Below, piece by piece: positions 50,100 to 61,799 of a stretch of 64,000 nucleotides of DNA. The stretch comes from Cymbomonas tetramitiformis (taxonomy: Eukaryota; Chlorophyta; Pyramimonadophyceae; Pyramimonadales; Pyramimonadaceae). The translations under genes and the position numbers were made by a program. Under the pieces are notes generated by a model. That model saw nothing but the letters and a program-made list of their open reading frames with translations, was not told the origin of the DNA and ran no database searches. Position 1 is the stretch's first letter, and each line of letters opens with the position of its first letter. Location of the stretch: assembly GCA_001247695.2 (NCBI GenBank), contig LGRX02034684.1, positions 1 to 64,000 of the forward strand. Direction: 5' to 3'.

Positions 50100-50570
50100 A
50101 ATTGTATACGATCGACATGTTGGGTGAAATGGATATACGTGGCAACATATTAGCGTAGCATAGTTGATTCCGAAAGTGGGAGTGTTTGACTCGACTAGGG
50201 AGGCGAGATATTTCATATGCCTAGAGATGAAATTTAAGGTAACCATGTGCATACGGGAGATGGGGGTGAAAATCCAGTTTGGAATGATGGTTAGATGATC
50301 GAAAATAGAGGATCCATTGAAAAGTTATGCACTTTGTAAGATTTACAGTTTTGCTGTCTGCCAGTGTTTACTGTAAAAATCCTATTACCAGTGTTTGTGA
50401 AGAGCCGAATGACTTTTTGACCCCGCTCCAAGCAGAACTTCTGCTTGTCTAAACATATTCTCGGCCCTGTAAAGTTTTTAAAGCATTCGGAGAACCTCTT
50501 TTTTTGGCCTCACGCGAAAAGTACTACCAGAGCCTCCGGTGTAATACAGAAAAATAAAAAAGCCTTAAAA
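50100..50570. other. No feature seen
   Basis: No gene, repeat or RNA recognised. Confidence 0.5.
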
Positions 50571-50825
50571 AAGTGAAAAAAAAATCGCGTCCGGAGGCTC
50601 GTGGTCTCAGCCAGAGTAGGGCGCTGGGAACTCGTCTAACTTTTCTGATGACACATGATGACTGCATGTCACGGCTGCGGCTGCGGCTGCGTCTATCGCG
50701 TGAGAGACAGCGACACAGTGACCGCAATGAACGTCGCCGGCAGCAGACGGTGAACACATCGACATCGCGGACACCATTGCCGCTGCCGATGCCGTTGCGT
50801 GACTGCTTACTGTTATTACAGTGAC

Positions 50826-52037
50826 ACTCGTTCTTCGTTGACCCATCCCAATCCGCAATTGCATCGTGAAATTCTTCAGCTACGCAATTTCTTCAACGTT
50901 CCTCCGCCTCATGGGGCGAACGGTGCTGTGACTGCTGTGATACACGCAGGGATTTCCAAAGTGCTCGGCTACTTTTATTTTTCATTTCGCTTATCATAAT
51001 GTGTAAACTTAGGATACTATGTGTGCGCAGGTCATGTCGCAGGTATCCGATGGCGAGGAGGGACGCGCGCTCTTGAGATGTGGAAGTCGAGGTTGGCGTA
51101 TGCCAACCTTGCTTGGGATGAAACCCAACCATATCGAACGTATGGTATTAAGATATACATATTTCACGTTTGCATTCTTGGCATCTATGCAAAGTATGAG
51201 AAGCATTGAGTGAGCATAAGTCTTAGGCTGTTTTGGTTTTTGGTTCATGGCGCATTCGTGACCTCTTGGGGTGTGGAAGTCGAGGTTGGTTTATAACCAA
51301 CCTTGCTTGGGATGAAACCCAACCACAACGGATTATCTTATCGCACCTATCGTAGTTAAGTAATATACATTACAAGTTTGAAGGGCTTTCGAGAACGGTA
51401 AGGCGATGGCTGATTTTGTTTTTTGGGGTCGTAATACATCAAGGAAAACAAAATCAGCCTACGAACTTGTCCTAACCGTTTGAGGCTCAAACCTTACAGG
51501 TTCATTGAGAAAAATGTACCGATGAGATAAGTTCGATGTGGTTGGGTTTCATCCCAAGCAAGGTTGGTTTTAACCAACCTCGACTTCCACACCCCAAGAG
51601 GTCACGAATGCGCCATGAACCAAAAACCAAAACAGCCTAAGACTTATGTCCACTCAATGCTCCTCAAACTTTGCATAGATGCCAAGAATGCAAACGTGAA
51701 ATATGTACGATAAGTTCGATATGGTTGGATGGGTTTCATCCCAAGCAAGGTTGGCATACGCCAACCTCGACTTCCACATCTCAAGAGCGCGCGTCCCTCC
51801 TCGCCATCGGATACCTGCGACATGACCTGCGCACACATAGTATCCTAATTTTACACATTATGATAAGCGAAATGAAAAATAAAAGTAGCCGAGCACTTTG
51901 GAAATCCCTGCGTGTATCACAGCAGTCACAGCACCGTTCGCCCCATGAGGCGGAGGAACGTTGAAGAAATTGCGTAGCTCTAGCTGAAGAATTTCACGAT
52001 GCAATTGCGGATTGGGATGGGTCAACGAAGAACGAGT
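50826..52037. mobile_element. Foldback element, 1.2 kb
   Basis: Inverted arms of about 520 bp (50826-51350 and 51520-52037) start ACTCGTTCTTCGTTGACCCA and pair almost throughout, around a loop of about 170 bp. A second, shorter inverted pair (GTGGAAGTCGAGGTTGG / CCAACCTCGACTTCCAC) recurs within each arm. The ORFs in it are mirror images of each other and non-coding in appearance. I found no clear target duplication. Probably a non-autonomous foldback/MITE-like DNA element. Confidence 0.8.
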
Positions 52038-52039
52038 TG

Positions 52040-52660
52040 TAACAAACGCCGGCTTCCCATGGTACCGTGCCGGGTTTGTCCAGCTGGTGACAGGCGTGAC
52101 AGATATGACAAGTATGACAGGCCTCGCGTAAGATGATTGCTCGAGAAGTGTAGACCTGCCAGAGAAGATATGGCCATTATCGGGTGACCAAGAAGTGATA
52201 AGACGATATGACAGTTACTACTTTGCCACTGACGTGTCAGTCAGAATGTGGTAAACGGTAACATTGTTAAAGCTGGCATGGAATAGTGACTTTCCATTGG
52301 CTAGATGAAGATTTCAGGGCGGAAGCCTGTTACAGTTTTGGGAGATGTAACAGAGAATTGAGATATAAGTAACCTCTGACCACAGGTCAAGGCTAGTGGA
52401 CTCATTATTGTTTTGCCTTCCCAAGTGCTAGGTGGCTGTTCGCGTGCCAGTGCTAGACCGCTAAAACAGTTCTGCTCACAGTTTTGTACAATAATTCGTA
52501 CTTTTGGATATTATACCGATCTTTTGATGAATATATTTTACTGCTGTTTTTACTCTTTTACAAAACAATAATGTCCTGCGCGGAGCGGCTTTTTATTTCA
52601 GTGCTAATTCGGAAGTAGAGACCCTCTGGCGAGAAGACAACAGCAGTTTGTGATAGCGGA
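52040..52660. other. No gene; possible retroelement leader
   Basis: No ORF of note. It contains repeated TGACAG(A/G) phrases (52085-52130) and an AT-rich stretch 52480-52570. It may be LTR or leader sequence of the gag-like gene at 55691, but no matching LTR is in the window. Confidence 0.3.
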
Positions 52661-52669
52661 TTCGGAAGT

Positions 52670-53300
52670 CAGGCGACTCCAGGGGCACCCAAGGTGCACT
52701 GGCGGACCCTTCTTCTTTTCTGTACTTGGTGGTACTTGCACGGAAAAAGGGTACCAGTGGCGGCGGCAGCGGATCAGCACTGAATTTACTGCTTAATGAG
52801 CGGCCTTTTATTATCCTGCAATATGCCCAGCTTTACCACCTCGTTCTACAGTGAATCCAGGGACACCCCTGGTGTACTGGCCTAACTGTAGACAAGTTTG
52901 CTTCACTGATAAGCTAATCAGCACGGCATCAGCTTGGGCGGCGGCAGCAACAGAGCAGATCAGCAGTGAATGACCACCTTAATGAGCGGCTATTTTCCTG
53001 CGGTCCCTCTAGTGGACCACCTTGTCTGAAGTGAATCCAGGGACACCCCTGGTGTACTGGCCTAACCGGAAGGCAAGTGTGTGACCTAGAAGCTAATTAG
53101 CAGCGGCATCTGCCTGGGCTGACTAATTAGAAGTGGATTAGCAGTGAGTTATTACCTGTATGAGTGGCCTCACACCTTACGGCTTCCCTGACGGTGCCAC
53201 CCTGTCTGACGGCTAATCCAGGGACACCCCTGGTGTACTGGCCTAAGCCTGAAGCAGGGGTGTGCTCACAAGAGAATTGGCAGCGGCATCAGCCCTAAAG
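52670..53300. repeat. Tandem repeat of about 180 bp
   Basis: Units share GAATCCAGGGACACCCCTGG followed by TGTACTGGCCTAA, at 52853, 53033 and 53214 (spacing 180-181), with a diverged first unit near 52677. Each unit also has an ATCAGCAGTGAAT..TGAGCGGC part. Confidence 0.8.
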
Positions 53301-53702
53301 GCAGTAACTGGGTCAGCTTCATATATATTATCTACTGTTCTGGCAGAGATATCTGGTGAATTCAGACTTGATTTGAGTACCGGCTCAGCCTGGAGTGTTG
53401 CTGGTTATTTTTGGAACACCTGAAGATGTTTGCTAAAACTCTCTTAGCTCTCCTGCGGTACCTGGCAACTGGTGAGGCCCTTATGACACCGGTCACCTTC
53501 TTAATGAGCAGTGGTGTTGCGAAACACTTCTCCGAACGCGGTCAACGCATGCAACCCTCCGAAAAAATTCCAGCCGCCTTTATTGTTTTATTATTGCGAT
53601 AACTTTTATGATAATGAGTGGCAATTTTTTCGTTCATATGGTTTTATTACTGCATTTCTCAGGTGTATTTTGATACGCGTTATGCGACAAGCAGCGTTCA
53701 GT

Positions 53703-54503
53703 ATGGCCAAGAAGCCTAGTCGGAAAAATCAGCCGTCGGAACCGCTTTTTGTGAGTCTCGAGATACAATTGCGTCAGGTGTTAAGCAGCGCAGCCTCAGC
53801 CTTACACTTGCTGAAAATCTCGAAGGGGAACTATGCCACGCTTTCGAGTGACTCTGTCAGTTGTCGTGCAGTGGAATCGCTCCCATCGAAACTCTCCGAC
53901 TCACAGTTACTGTCGAAAAATCTGCTCGAGTCAATCAAACTAGTGGAAGCGAAATCAATTGCAGTAGTTACCACAGCAGAGAGAGTACTCATCGCATCAA
54001 AGGAAAGTGATAAATCTGAGTGCGCAGAGCGTCTGGGAGCCAAGGAAAAGAAAAGCCCCAGTGCTAGAACGCTCAGGCGCAAAAATCTCCGAGCATCGCG
54101 CAAAGCTGACAAGCAATCTGGAAAAAGAGACAAAGAGCCAACAGAAGGCACAGCGCCACGCGCGAAAACACCCTCGCAGAAGAAGAACTCAGATGTCCTG
54201 GTATTACCTAGCGCATCTCCTGTTAAAACAAGGGAGGCAGATCCAGTGACACCAGCCGCGACCACATCCTGTATGGCCTTAGCACCTAAGTCCACAGGAA
54301 AGAAGCGTGCCAAGGGCAGCACTGGCGACAAGGGAAATCGTACGCACTCGAAGGCAAGAAGGTCGTTCACATGGAGCAAACAGGAGCATCGCAAACGCTC
54401 AGAATCGGTGCCTGCTGTAGATAAGCAGGCGAACGAATCCCTGCAGCGTTCGACTTCACTTAGCCCTGAAGGGCGATCTATGTTCAGAGTCTATGATAGA
54501 TAA
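53703..54503 (+). CDS. Unknown Lys/Ser-rich ORF
   Basis: 266 residues from the ATG at 53703 (MAKKPSRKNQPSEPLFVSLE). A short helical N-terminus (IQLRQVLSSAASALHLLKIS) is followed by very basic, Ser/Lys-rich sequence (RTLRRKNLRASRKADKQSGK, STGKKRAKGSTGDKGNRTHS) suggestive of nucleic-acid binding. The family is not recognised. It sits upstream of the gag-like gene at 55691 and may belong to the same element. Confidence 0.45.
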   Translation: MAKKPSRKNQPSEPLFVSLEIQLRQVLSSAASALHLLKISKGNYATLSSDSVSCRAVESLPSKLSDSQLLSKNLLESIKLVEAKSIAVVTTAERVLIASKESDKSECAERLGAKEKKSPSARTLRRKNLRASRKADKQSGKRDKEPTEGTAPRAKTPSQKKNSDVLVLPSASPVKTREADPVTPAATTSCMALAPKSTGKKRAKGSTGDKGNRTHSKARRSFTWSKQEHRKRSESVPAVDKQANESLQRSTSLSPEGRSMFRVYDR

Positions 54504-55139
54504 GTACCCGAGACAGTGGAGACACATGTATCAGTCACCTTATTCGCTGTTGGAAGGGCATCACGAAACGAACGCTTTCGAGGAATCGCACGTCTTGCTA
54601 ATCTCACAGACTTTATTTGGTGCCAACACGTCAAACGTAATAGCCGCTTTTCCCATGAAGGTTTTTTCAGCGGCGTAACCAGTGTTGAATTTGCGGTGAG
54701 TGGATCCAGAGGACCCGTGGGGCCGCGGGCAACGGCTTACCCTAAATCTCAAGAACCTTCAAGAGGACTGCTTGGGATCCCACAGCACCCTAGACACCGC
54801 GTAGAAGTATGATGGCTTCGTTTGCCGCTCTACCTGCCTGTTTAAAGTAATCCTGTACCGCGCGAACGGATCCTTAGGCTGCTTAACCGGGTGGGGCAAC
54901 TCCCTCCTGTAACCGAAGTCGGGGTTGAGATCTTGCCTGCTAGCATCTGCAGTACTGGAATACTGTTTAGTTCCTGCCGTAGGACTTCAGTAAGGGGACG
55001 GCCGACCGAAATGTAGACCGAGTTACTTGCTCTATACGTAGGTGCAAAACAGATCATAATCCTAAATAGCGGTGGGGGGTGGAAAGGGAATGGCTCCCTT
55101 TAGAATCCAGCCCACACCAGTCCAATGGTGTCTTTATTT

Positions 55140-55600
55140 TATTTTGGTGTTGCGAATCCAGGGGTGCTCAGCACACTGGCTTAGCCTCCAGCTCTGCGTA
55201 GCGACTTGCACTCTTGCTTGCTGGGCTGAGAACGAACTTCCATGGCAACTTCTGAACTCTTGATGAGCAGTGGCGTTGCGAATCCAGGGGTGCTCAGCAA
55301 ACTGGCTTAGCCCCCAGCTCTGTGTAGTGACGTTGTTCCTGGTACTTTGGCTGAGAAAGAGTTCCCATGGCAACCTCTGTGCTCTTGATGAACAGTGGCT
55401 CTGCGAATCGAGGGGTGCTCAGCACACCGGCTCAGCTTTAAGCCTTTCTCACACAAGTACTCTGCATCTGCTGCTGATTCAGAGCGCCAAGACATATTGT
55501 TGGACCCTTGGGCCTGCGCTGGTTATACGCGTCTCGCCCTCCTGCTTGTTCAGAACGGTGTGAATCCAGGGGCACTCAGTGCACTGGCCTAAACCAGCCT
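55140..55600. repeat. Diverged repeat related to the 180-bp units
   Basis: The phrase GAATCCAGGGGTGCTCAGCA followed by ACTGGCTTAGCC recurs at about 55149, 55280, 55405 and 55562 with irregular spacing. It is a diverged form of the motif at 52670-53300, so both blocks belong to one leader or element. Confidence 0.65.
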
Positions 55601-55690
55601 GAATTAAGCCTGCATCCTGCTGGTGAACGAGCTTTGCGCTGAGGAAGGGCACACCTCCTTTGCCCCACTCGTTGAGCATTAACGCAGTAC

Positions 55691-58036
55691 TTGACCACGG
55701 AGGGAGAAGCGGAGTTGAGTGTCGCCGCTGTCCAGTCCACAGAACGCGAGGCACAGCGATTGGCTCGGGAAAGAAATAGCCAGAGGCGGATCACTGGCTA
55801 TATGAGCACAGGGGGGTCGGCTCCAGAATCCAGCCCCTCTACACCAGTATCACCATCATCAGCATCAGCAGCAGCAGCAGCATCAGCAGCAGCAGCAGCA
55901 GCACTTGCAGGAGGAGTGGCAGCCTCAGTGCCCGCAGCCTGTCCGTTTCCCTTCGCAATCGATAGCTTAGACGAGATGGACCAGTATGACAGGAACAGTG
56001 ACACACTTGACAAGGCTGACACGAAGCTTTGTTACACTGGTGGCAAGAATGAGGACAGGGCGCTCTTTATCAGGCGTTTCGTTGAATTGGTGGGGAAGGT
56101 GCAGCGGACTCATGAGGCCAGGATACGCAGGCACATGAGGTCAGCGGCTTTCCAGGCACTCAGCCCGCAGGCGAAGAAGGCCCTGAGGGAGTCCCAGCCA
56201 GATTACAGATCATTATGGGATGGCCTGCCTTCGTTCCTAGCAGGGGATGACCATTCCACCTCAGTCGCCTATGACTGGTGGTGCGCTGCATACATGAAGA
56301 ATGGCCTCATGGCTTCACACGCGTATCATGTCCTGAAGGATCTCACTCGGAGGGACTCTTTCCAGGGCTCTGTGCGCTGTGCACAACCTCCTTTCCATGA
56401 GCTGATGCCAGGCGTGACATGGGCAGTCTGCAGAAGGGTCCAGGATGGCGATGTCGATGGTGAACAGTCTGACGAGTGGGAATTCGAGGGAACCTCCACC
56501 AAGGGTCTCACAGGCACGGATGGCAAGGAGGATTCTCACTATTTCTGGGCCTTGAGGGCTTTCGTTGCAGAACTCGAGGCCAAGTTCTTGATGAAGGGTA
56601 CCAAGGAGATGGAGGACCTTCTGGTCGCCAAGTCGCAGACTCCCGAACAAGATGGCCTCGCTTACGTGAAGAGCTGCCGCCGCAGGGAGTCAGCGCTCAA
56701 CGCTGGCAAGATGGTGGAGGACTCCATCGTCAGGCAGGACATTGAGGAATATATCAAGGGGCTGCGTATCAAGGAGTACAGGGAGCGCGTCTCCGAGCAG
56801 CTGCGAGTCAGCCATCCTGCCCCCAACAAGGTCACGTGGGAGGACCTGGAGGTTATCGTGGACGTCCAGGATAAGCTGAAGAACGATGCGGAAGCCTGGG
56901 CGCTGGCGCAGCAGCAGGACCTCGTTCGCAGGGCTAGCTGCGTGTACTCTTGCTATGAGGCGAGGCAACTCGGACTCGACCTCCCCGAGCTGGTGGCTTC
57001 CATGAGGCGCTCTGGCTCTTCCCGAAAGACTGGGGGCAGGCGCAGGGACAACAAGAAGAAGGAGCCGGCGCAGCCTGGCGACGATGATGCAAAGAAGCCA
57101 CCGAGGGAGGCGAACAATGCTGAGAGGAACAAGGCCACGTACGGCAGAGTTCCGCCACCCGACGCTCCTAAGGACGGGCAGTGCGAGTATTGCTTCACGC
57201 GCTTGCCTCATACCCCAGACCGCTGCTGGACTGGCTGTCGTGACTCCCGGGTGCCCCCGAACTTCCACAAGGACCGGCAGAACTCCAAGTACCCGAATGA
57301 AGTCAAGAACGCACAGCTGCGCGCCTACAACATCGCGCATCGCTTCGACAAGCACAAGATGGGGATCACCACGAAGGAGTGGCTCAAGCTGCCGGAGGCC
57401 AAGCAGCAGCAGCAGCAGGTGGCAGCCAGCGCCGAAGTGAAGGAGAAGCTCGCTGCTGAGCTATCAGGCTTGCAGGCAGCAGCACCGGCTAAGGGAGGCA
57501 AGAGCACCGAGGCGCAGGCCCAGTCAGAGGCGAGTGATGACGACGCTGAGTATCACTCCAACTTCAACGAGCGAGCGGAGTATGATGTGGACGAGTGCGA
57601 CTGCCTCACCGATGAAGGGCTGGGTGTCAGCGACCGCGCTGGTGTAAGCCACGCGCCAGAGCTCCAGGCTAGGGCCGCAGTTGCCCTGGGGAGTACGCAG
57701 AAGATGCAGGGCTTCAAGGTCAAGACGCCTGAGGAGTTTGACAAAGCTGCCCAGGTGCCCAGAGCTGTCCCTCCCAACGTCCTCAGCAGGAAGTTCCATC
57801 TGTTGGCGTCCAATCTCCGCAGCTCCATGCGGACCTGCTCGCAGATTGCTGCGATCTTACTGTCCCAGCGCGCCATAGACCTTCCAAAGGACATCGAGAA
57901 CCTCCTGGCCCTGGAGGAGCTCGAGGGCAATGAGCCGGGGGACACAGTCGAGCAACCCACCGACACACCACTGAGGATTTCTGTTAATAAAGTGTTAAAA
58001 AGTGTTAATTATGTGTTAAAAAGTGTTAACGGGTAG
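55691..58036 (+). CDS. Gag-like protein, C-terminus disrupted near 57980
   Basis: 781 residues as read; a different lineage from the TR-GAG proteins. The start at 55691 is preceded by a stop-rich leader. An Ala-rich low-complexity tract (about 50-75) comes first, then a capsid-like helical domain (LFIRRFVELVGKVQRTHEAR, YVKSCRRRESALNAGKMVED) and a basic linker (SSRKTGGRRRDNKKKEPAQ). CEYCFTRLPHTPDRCWTGC is a zinc-binding motif. The last 15 or so residues (VNKVLKSVNYVLKSVNG) are read from GTGTTAA repeats of a following element, so the real C-terminus was cut off there. Confidence 0.65.
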   Translation: MTTEGEAELSVAAVQSTEREAQRLARERNSQRRITGYMSTGGSAPESSPSTPVSPSSASAAAAASAAAAAALAGGVAASVPAACPFPFAIDSLDEMDQYDRNSDTLDKADTKLCYTGGKNEDRALFIRRFVELVGKVQRTHEARIRRHMRSAAFQALSPQAKKALRESQPDYRSLWDGLPSFLAGDDHSTSVAYDWWCAAYMKNGLMASHAYHVLKDLTRRDSFQGSVRCAQPPFHELMPGVTWAVCRRVQDGDVDGEQSDEWEFEGTSTKGLTGTDGKEDSHYFWALRAFVAELEAKFLMKGTKEMEDLLVAKSQTPEQDGLAYVKSCRRRESALNAGKMVEDSIVRQDIEEYIKGLRIKEYRERVSEQLRVSHPAPNKVTWEDLEVIVDVQDKLKNDAEAWALAQQQDLVRRASCVYSCYEARQLGLDLPELVASMRRSGSSRKTGGRRRDNKKKEPAQPGDDDAKKPPREANNAERNKATYGRVPPPDAPKDGQCEYCFTRLPHTPDRCWTGCRDSRVPPNFHKDRQNSKYPNEVKNAQLRAYNIAHRFDKHKMGITTKEWLKLPEAKQQQQQVAASAEVKEKLAAELSGLQAAAPAKGGKSTEAQAQSEASDDDAEYHSNFNERAEYDVDECDCLTDEGLGVSDRAGVSHAPELQARAAVALGSTQKMQGFKVKTPEEFDKAAQVPRAVPPNVLSRKFHLLASNLRSSMRTCSQIAAILLSQRAIDLPKDIENLLALEELEGNEPGDTVEQPTDTPLRISVNKVLKSVNYVLKSVNG

Positions 58037-58378
58037 GAACTGTTAATAGTGGTGGTATAAATCCCGGTGGTAAATAATGATTGGCTTGGGAAAAAGTTAA
58101 GGAATAATATAATTCATGTTAACAGAATGTTAACAGAATGTTAACAGAATGTTAAATTAACACAATTTTAACAGAATGTTAACACTTAATCGGAGGGGTG
58201 CCGGAGGGAGTTGAAATAGCCCCCCCTCGCGAGATCGTTACACATGTAAGGAATATTAACAGAAATTTTACACTTTTAATAGGAATCATACACGTGGCAC
58301 TCGGATTAACAGTTTTGCCGGATACTAACACTTGGCAGACTGTAAACGGTCATAAATTAACAGATTTGGCCGGATCGT

Positions 58379-58510
58379 CCACGTGGCATGACTATTAACA
58401 CTAGCACCACTAGATATTAACAGAAATTCCAGATTGTTCCACGTGGCATGTCTATTAACACTAGCACCACTAGCTATTAACAGAAATTCCAGATTGTTCC
58501 ACGTGGCATG
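58379..58510. repeat. 60-bp tandem repeat, two full copies
   Basis: CCACGTGGCATGACTATTAA followed by CACTAGCACCACTAG...CCAGATTGTT, repeated with three or so differences, then a partial third copy. It is part of the left end of the TTAACA-rich element. Confidence 0.8.
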
Positions 58511-59159
58511 CTAAGAGGGACTGCCGATGCTACTAAAAGTACCACTGGAACAGATACGTTCCATGTGGCAAGCAGGCATTCGCAATCTACACAGAGCAAT
58601 TGGACGGAGCTGATGAAGCTGCGCTGGCGTTCGGTGTCCTCCTTCGATTGCTGCGCGGAGCTGATGAAGTAGCTTGCGCTATTGCTTCTTGCAACGTACC
58701 GCTTTCATCCCCGGCCATAGGTAAGTGGCGTGTAGAGGTACGCGGTTTCCAGGTGAGCCGATCCAGCCCCTGCCCCTATTCAGCCCCTGCCACGATCCAG
58801 CCCCCCCCGATCCAGCCCATGCCCCGATGGTTTAGCACAATTGCACCTGTCGTGGAATTGCACCGATGCCGGCGTTTACCTTAGCGTAGGGTGCGACAAA
58901 CGCCGCGCCCCGTGCGCCACCGGGAGCCTGAACAACGCCCGCTTCAGTTTATTCACACTTAAAATAAACCAACATTATGTTCCCAGAAACTGCACGTACC
59001 GCGTTATTACCAGTTCGCGGTTGCTTTCCAACATTCACCAAGTCCGCGCGCACGTCCTCCATCTGATATGAACACCACCTTCACCCTTGGCTTTGCAGTC
59101 TATAAATTAAGCAGATACCTACCAACCATTGTGTGGATGAAAATATAACAGCAATTGTG

Positions 59160-60000
59160 CTTCTTCTAGTTCTCGGCGGAACGCTTCAGGAAGATCAAGT
59201 AGTAAGCCTCCACGGTGCCGTACTCAAAAGCGTCGGCCGCGGGTTTTCCTGGACGTGCGCCACAGTCGATATGTCATCAACAGTGCAAACTGCGAAACAT
59301 TGCATCCCGTGCTTACCATGCCCGATTCGAATGGGTTTTTCTCGGTATCCGACAACACGAGGATCTCCCCCACACCTTCCACATGGAGGGAGTCCGCACC
59401 TCCGGGTTGACACCCCACAAACTCAATGACGGTAACCGGAGGGAAATCACCGGTCTCCCACTCTTCGCGCGACCACATGGGGTACGACACACCGCACACA
59501 ATAACGTTTCCATGTCTCTCACCCTGCATGCGCCAATTGTGTATAATCCGGAATATCGTGCGTGCGCACTGTGCTCACACAGCACAAGGGCCAGGAACAA
59601 CGCTTGCCGACATGGGAGGACCCCCTCGCCAGAACACACGGTGCCCACACGTTGTCCCAACATAAGCCGCACGGCGTTATCACTTGCGCTAAGCGGGACG
59701 TTCAACATGTACCACTCCGTGACAACTGGGCGGACGATCCCTGCATGTGCATCAACCCGACGGGCTACGTTTTGTCCCACTCGATGTTGGGTTGTACAAC
59801 CACGTGTGTCCGTGAAACAGGAGTTTCATGAGGTTGTCCAGGGGGGGGAAGCAGATACAGCAGGAAGCGGGAATGGCGGGTGCATAGCGTACCTTGTGGC
59901 CAACCGCAGCCGCCGCGTCTTCAGAAGCGGGGGTGGCAGAGGCGCCCCCTTCAGTTGCGGCTGCTGGTGCTGCGGGAGCATCCTGAGTGGGACGCGACAA
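59160..60000 (-). CDS. Possible multi-exon gene, unknown
   Basis: Several protein-like blocks with splice-like borders: MSRPTQDAPAAPAAATEGGA...AVGHK with a GTACGC donor (about 60000-59894); RRVDAHAGIVRPVVTEWYML (about 59755); WRMQGERHGNVIVCGVSYPM, then EEWETGDFPPVTVIEFVG and DTEKNPFESGM with a GTAAGC donor (about 59545-59321); a possible last exon near 59210-59165. Frames change between blocks, as expected with introns, but I could not phase the whole model. Family not recognised. Confidence 0.35.
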
Positions 60001-60094
60001 TCGGAACGTGTAGTTAGAACCTGCTCATCCGGCGTGACCGACCGTGCTTGACCGTGCGTCCGCCAACCGTGCGTAACCTCATGATGGAGGGTGA

Positions 60095-61790
60095 GTGTCA
60101 TGGGACCCGGTGAACACAAAAATAAAACACTTCAAACAACCATTAGCTGCCCACTGGCGACAATATGTCCCCAGCAAGCCTCCGGTTGGTATGAGATGCA
60201 CCCTTAAAAAAGAAAACAGGGACACGAGGCTTCCAAACCGCCGCATCGTTGCGCGACCGGCCCGTTGGCGATCAGCGCACGAGCTACACGGTTGAGCGGC
60301 ATGGGACCCGATGATAAAAAACCCCCACTTCAAACAACCATAAGCAACCCACTGGCGACAATATGTCCCCAGCAAGCTGCCGGTTGATATGAGATGCACC
60401 CTTAAAAAAGAAAACAGGGACAAGAGGCTTGCAAACCGCCGCATCGTTGCGCGACCGGCCCGTTGGCGATCAGCGCACGAGCTACACGGTTGAGCGGCAT
60501 GGGACCCGATGACAAAAAACCCCCACTTCAAACAACCATAAGTTGCCCACTGGCGACAATATGTCCCCAGCAAGCCTCCGGTTGATATGAGATGCACCCT
60601 CAAAAAAGAAAACAGGGACAAGAGGCTTGCAAACCGCCGCATCGTTGCGCGACCGGCCCGTTGGCGATCAGCGCACGAGCTACACGGTTGAGCGGCATGG
60701 GACCCGATGACAAAAAACCCCCACTTCAAACAACCATAAGCTGCCCACTGGCGACAATATGTCCCCAGCAAGCCTCCGGTTGATGTGAGATGCACCCTTA
60801 AAAAAGAAAACAGGGACAAGAGGCTTGCAAACCGCCGCATCGTTGCGCGACCGGCCCGTTGGCGATCAGCGCACGAGCTACACGGTTGAGCGGCATGGGA
60901 CCCGATGATAAAAAAACCCCCACTTCAAACAACCATAAGCTGCCCACTGGCGACAATATGTCCCCAGCAAGCTGCCGGTTGATATGAGATGCACCCTCAA
61001 AAAAGAAAACAGGGACACGAGGCTTGCAAACCGCCGCATCGTTGCGCGACCGGCCCGTTGGCGATCAGCGCACGAGCTACACGGTTGAGCGGCATGGGAC
61101 CCGATGATAAAAAACCCCCACTTCAAACAACCATAAGCTGCCCACTGGCGACAATATGTCCCCAGCAAGCCTCCGGTTGATGTGAGATGCACCCTTAAAA
61201 AAGAAAACAGGGACAAGAGGCTTGCAAACCGCCGCATCGTTGCGCGACCGGCCCGTTGGCGATCAGCGCACGAGCTACACGGTTGAGCGGCATGGGACCC
61301 GATGATAAAAAACCCCCACTTCAAACAACCATAAGCTGCCCACTGGCGACAATATGTCCCCAGCAAGCCTCCGGTTGATATGAGATGCACCCTTAAAAAA
61401 GAAAACAGGGACAAGAGGCTTGCAAACCGCCGCATCGTTGCGCGACCGGCCCGTTGGCGATCAGCGCACGAGCTACACGGTTGAGCGGCATGGGACCCGA
61501 TGACAAAAAACCCCCACTTCAAACAACCATAAGTTGCCCACTGGCGACAGTATGTCCCCAGCAAGCCTCCGGTTGATATGAGATGCACCCTCAAAAAAGA
61601 AAACAGGGACAAGAGGCTTGCAAACCGCCGCATCGTTGCGCGACCGGCCCGTTGGCGATCAGCGCACGAGCTACACGGTTGAGCGGCATGGGACCCGATG
61701 ACAAAAAACCCCCACTTCAAACAACCATAAGCAACCCACTGGCGACAATATGTCCCCAGCAAGCTGCCGATTGAGATGAAGTGCACCCTT
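60095..61790. repeat. 198-bp satellite array, nine units
   Basis: Units starting at GGGACCC(G/A)(G/A)TGA occur at 60099, 60303, 60501, 60699, 60897, 61096, 61294, 61492 and 61690. The spacing is 198 bp, with one of 199 and a more diverged first unit. Units are about 97-99% alike by eye. 198 is divisible by 3, so one minus-strand frame stays open across many units as a 66-residue repeat. The single 199-bp unit breaks it. Confidence 0.95.
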
Positions 61791-61799
61791 TTTAAAAAA

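Noticed and set aside
50826..52037. ORFs beginning MCAQVMSQVSDG in both arms as a duplicated gene
   Set aside because: They are mirror images created by the inverted repeat and end at unrelated points.
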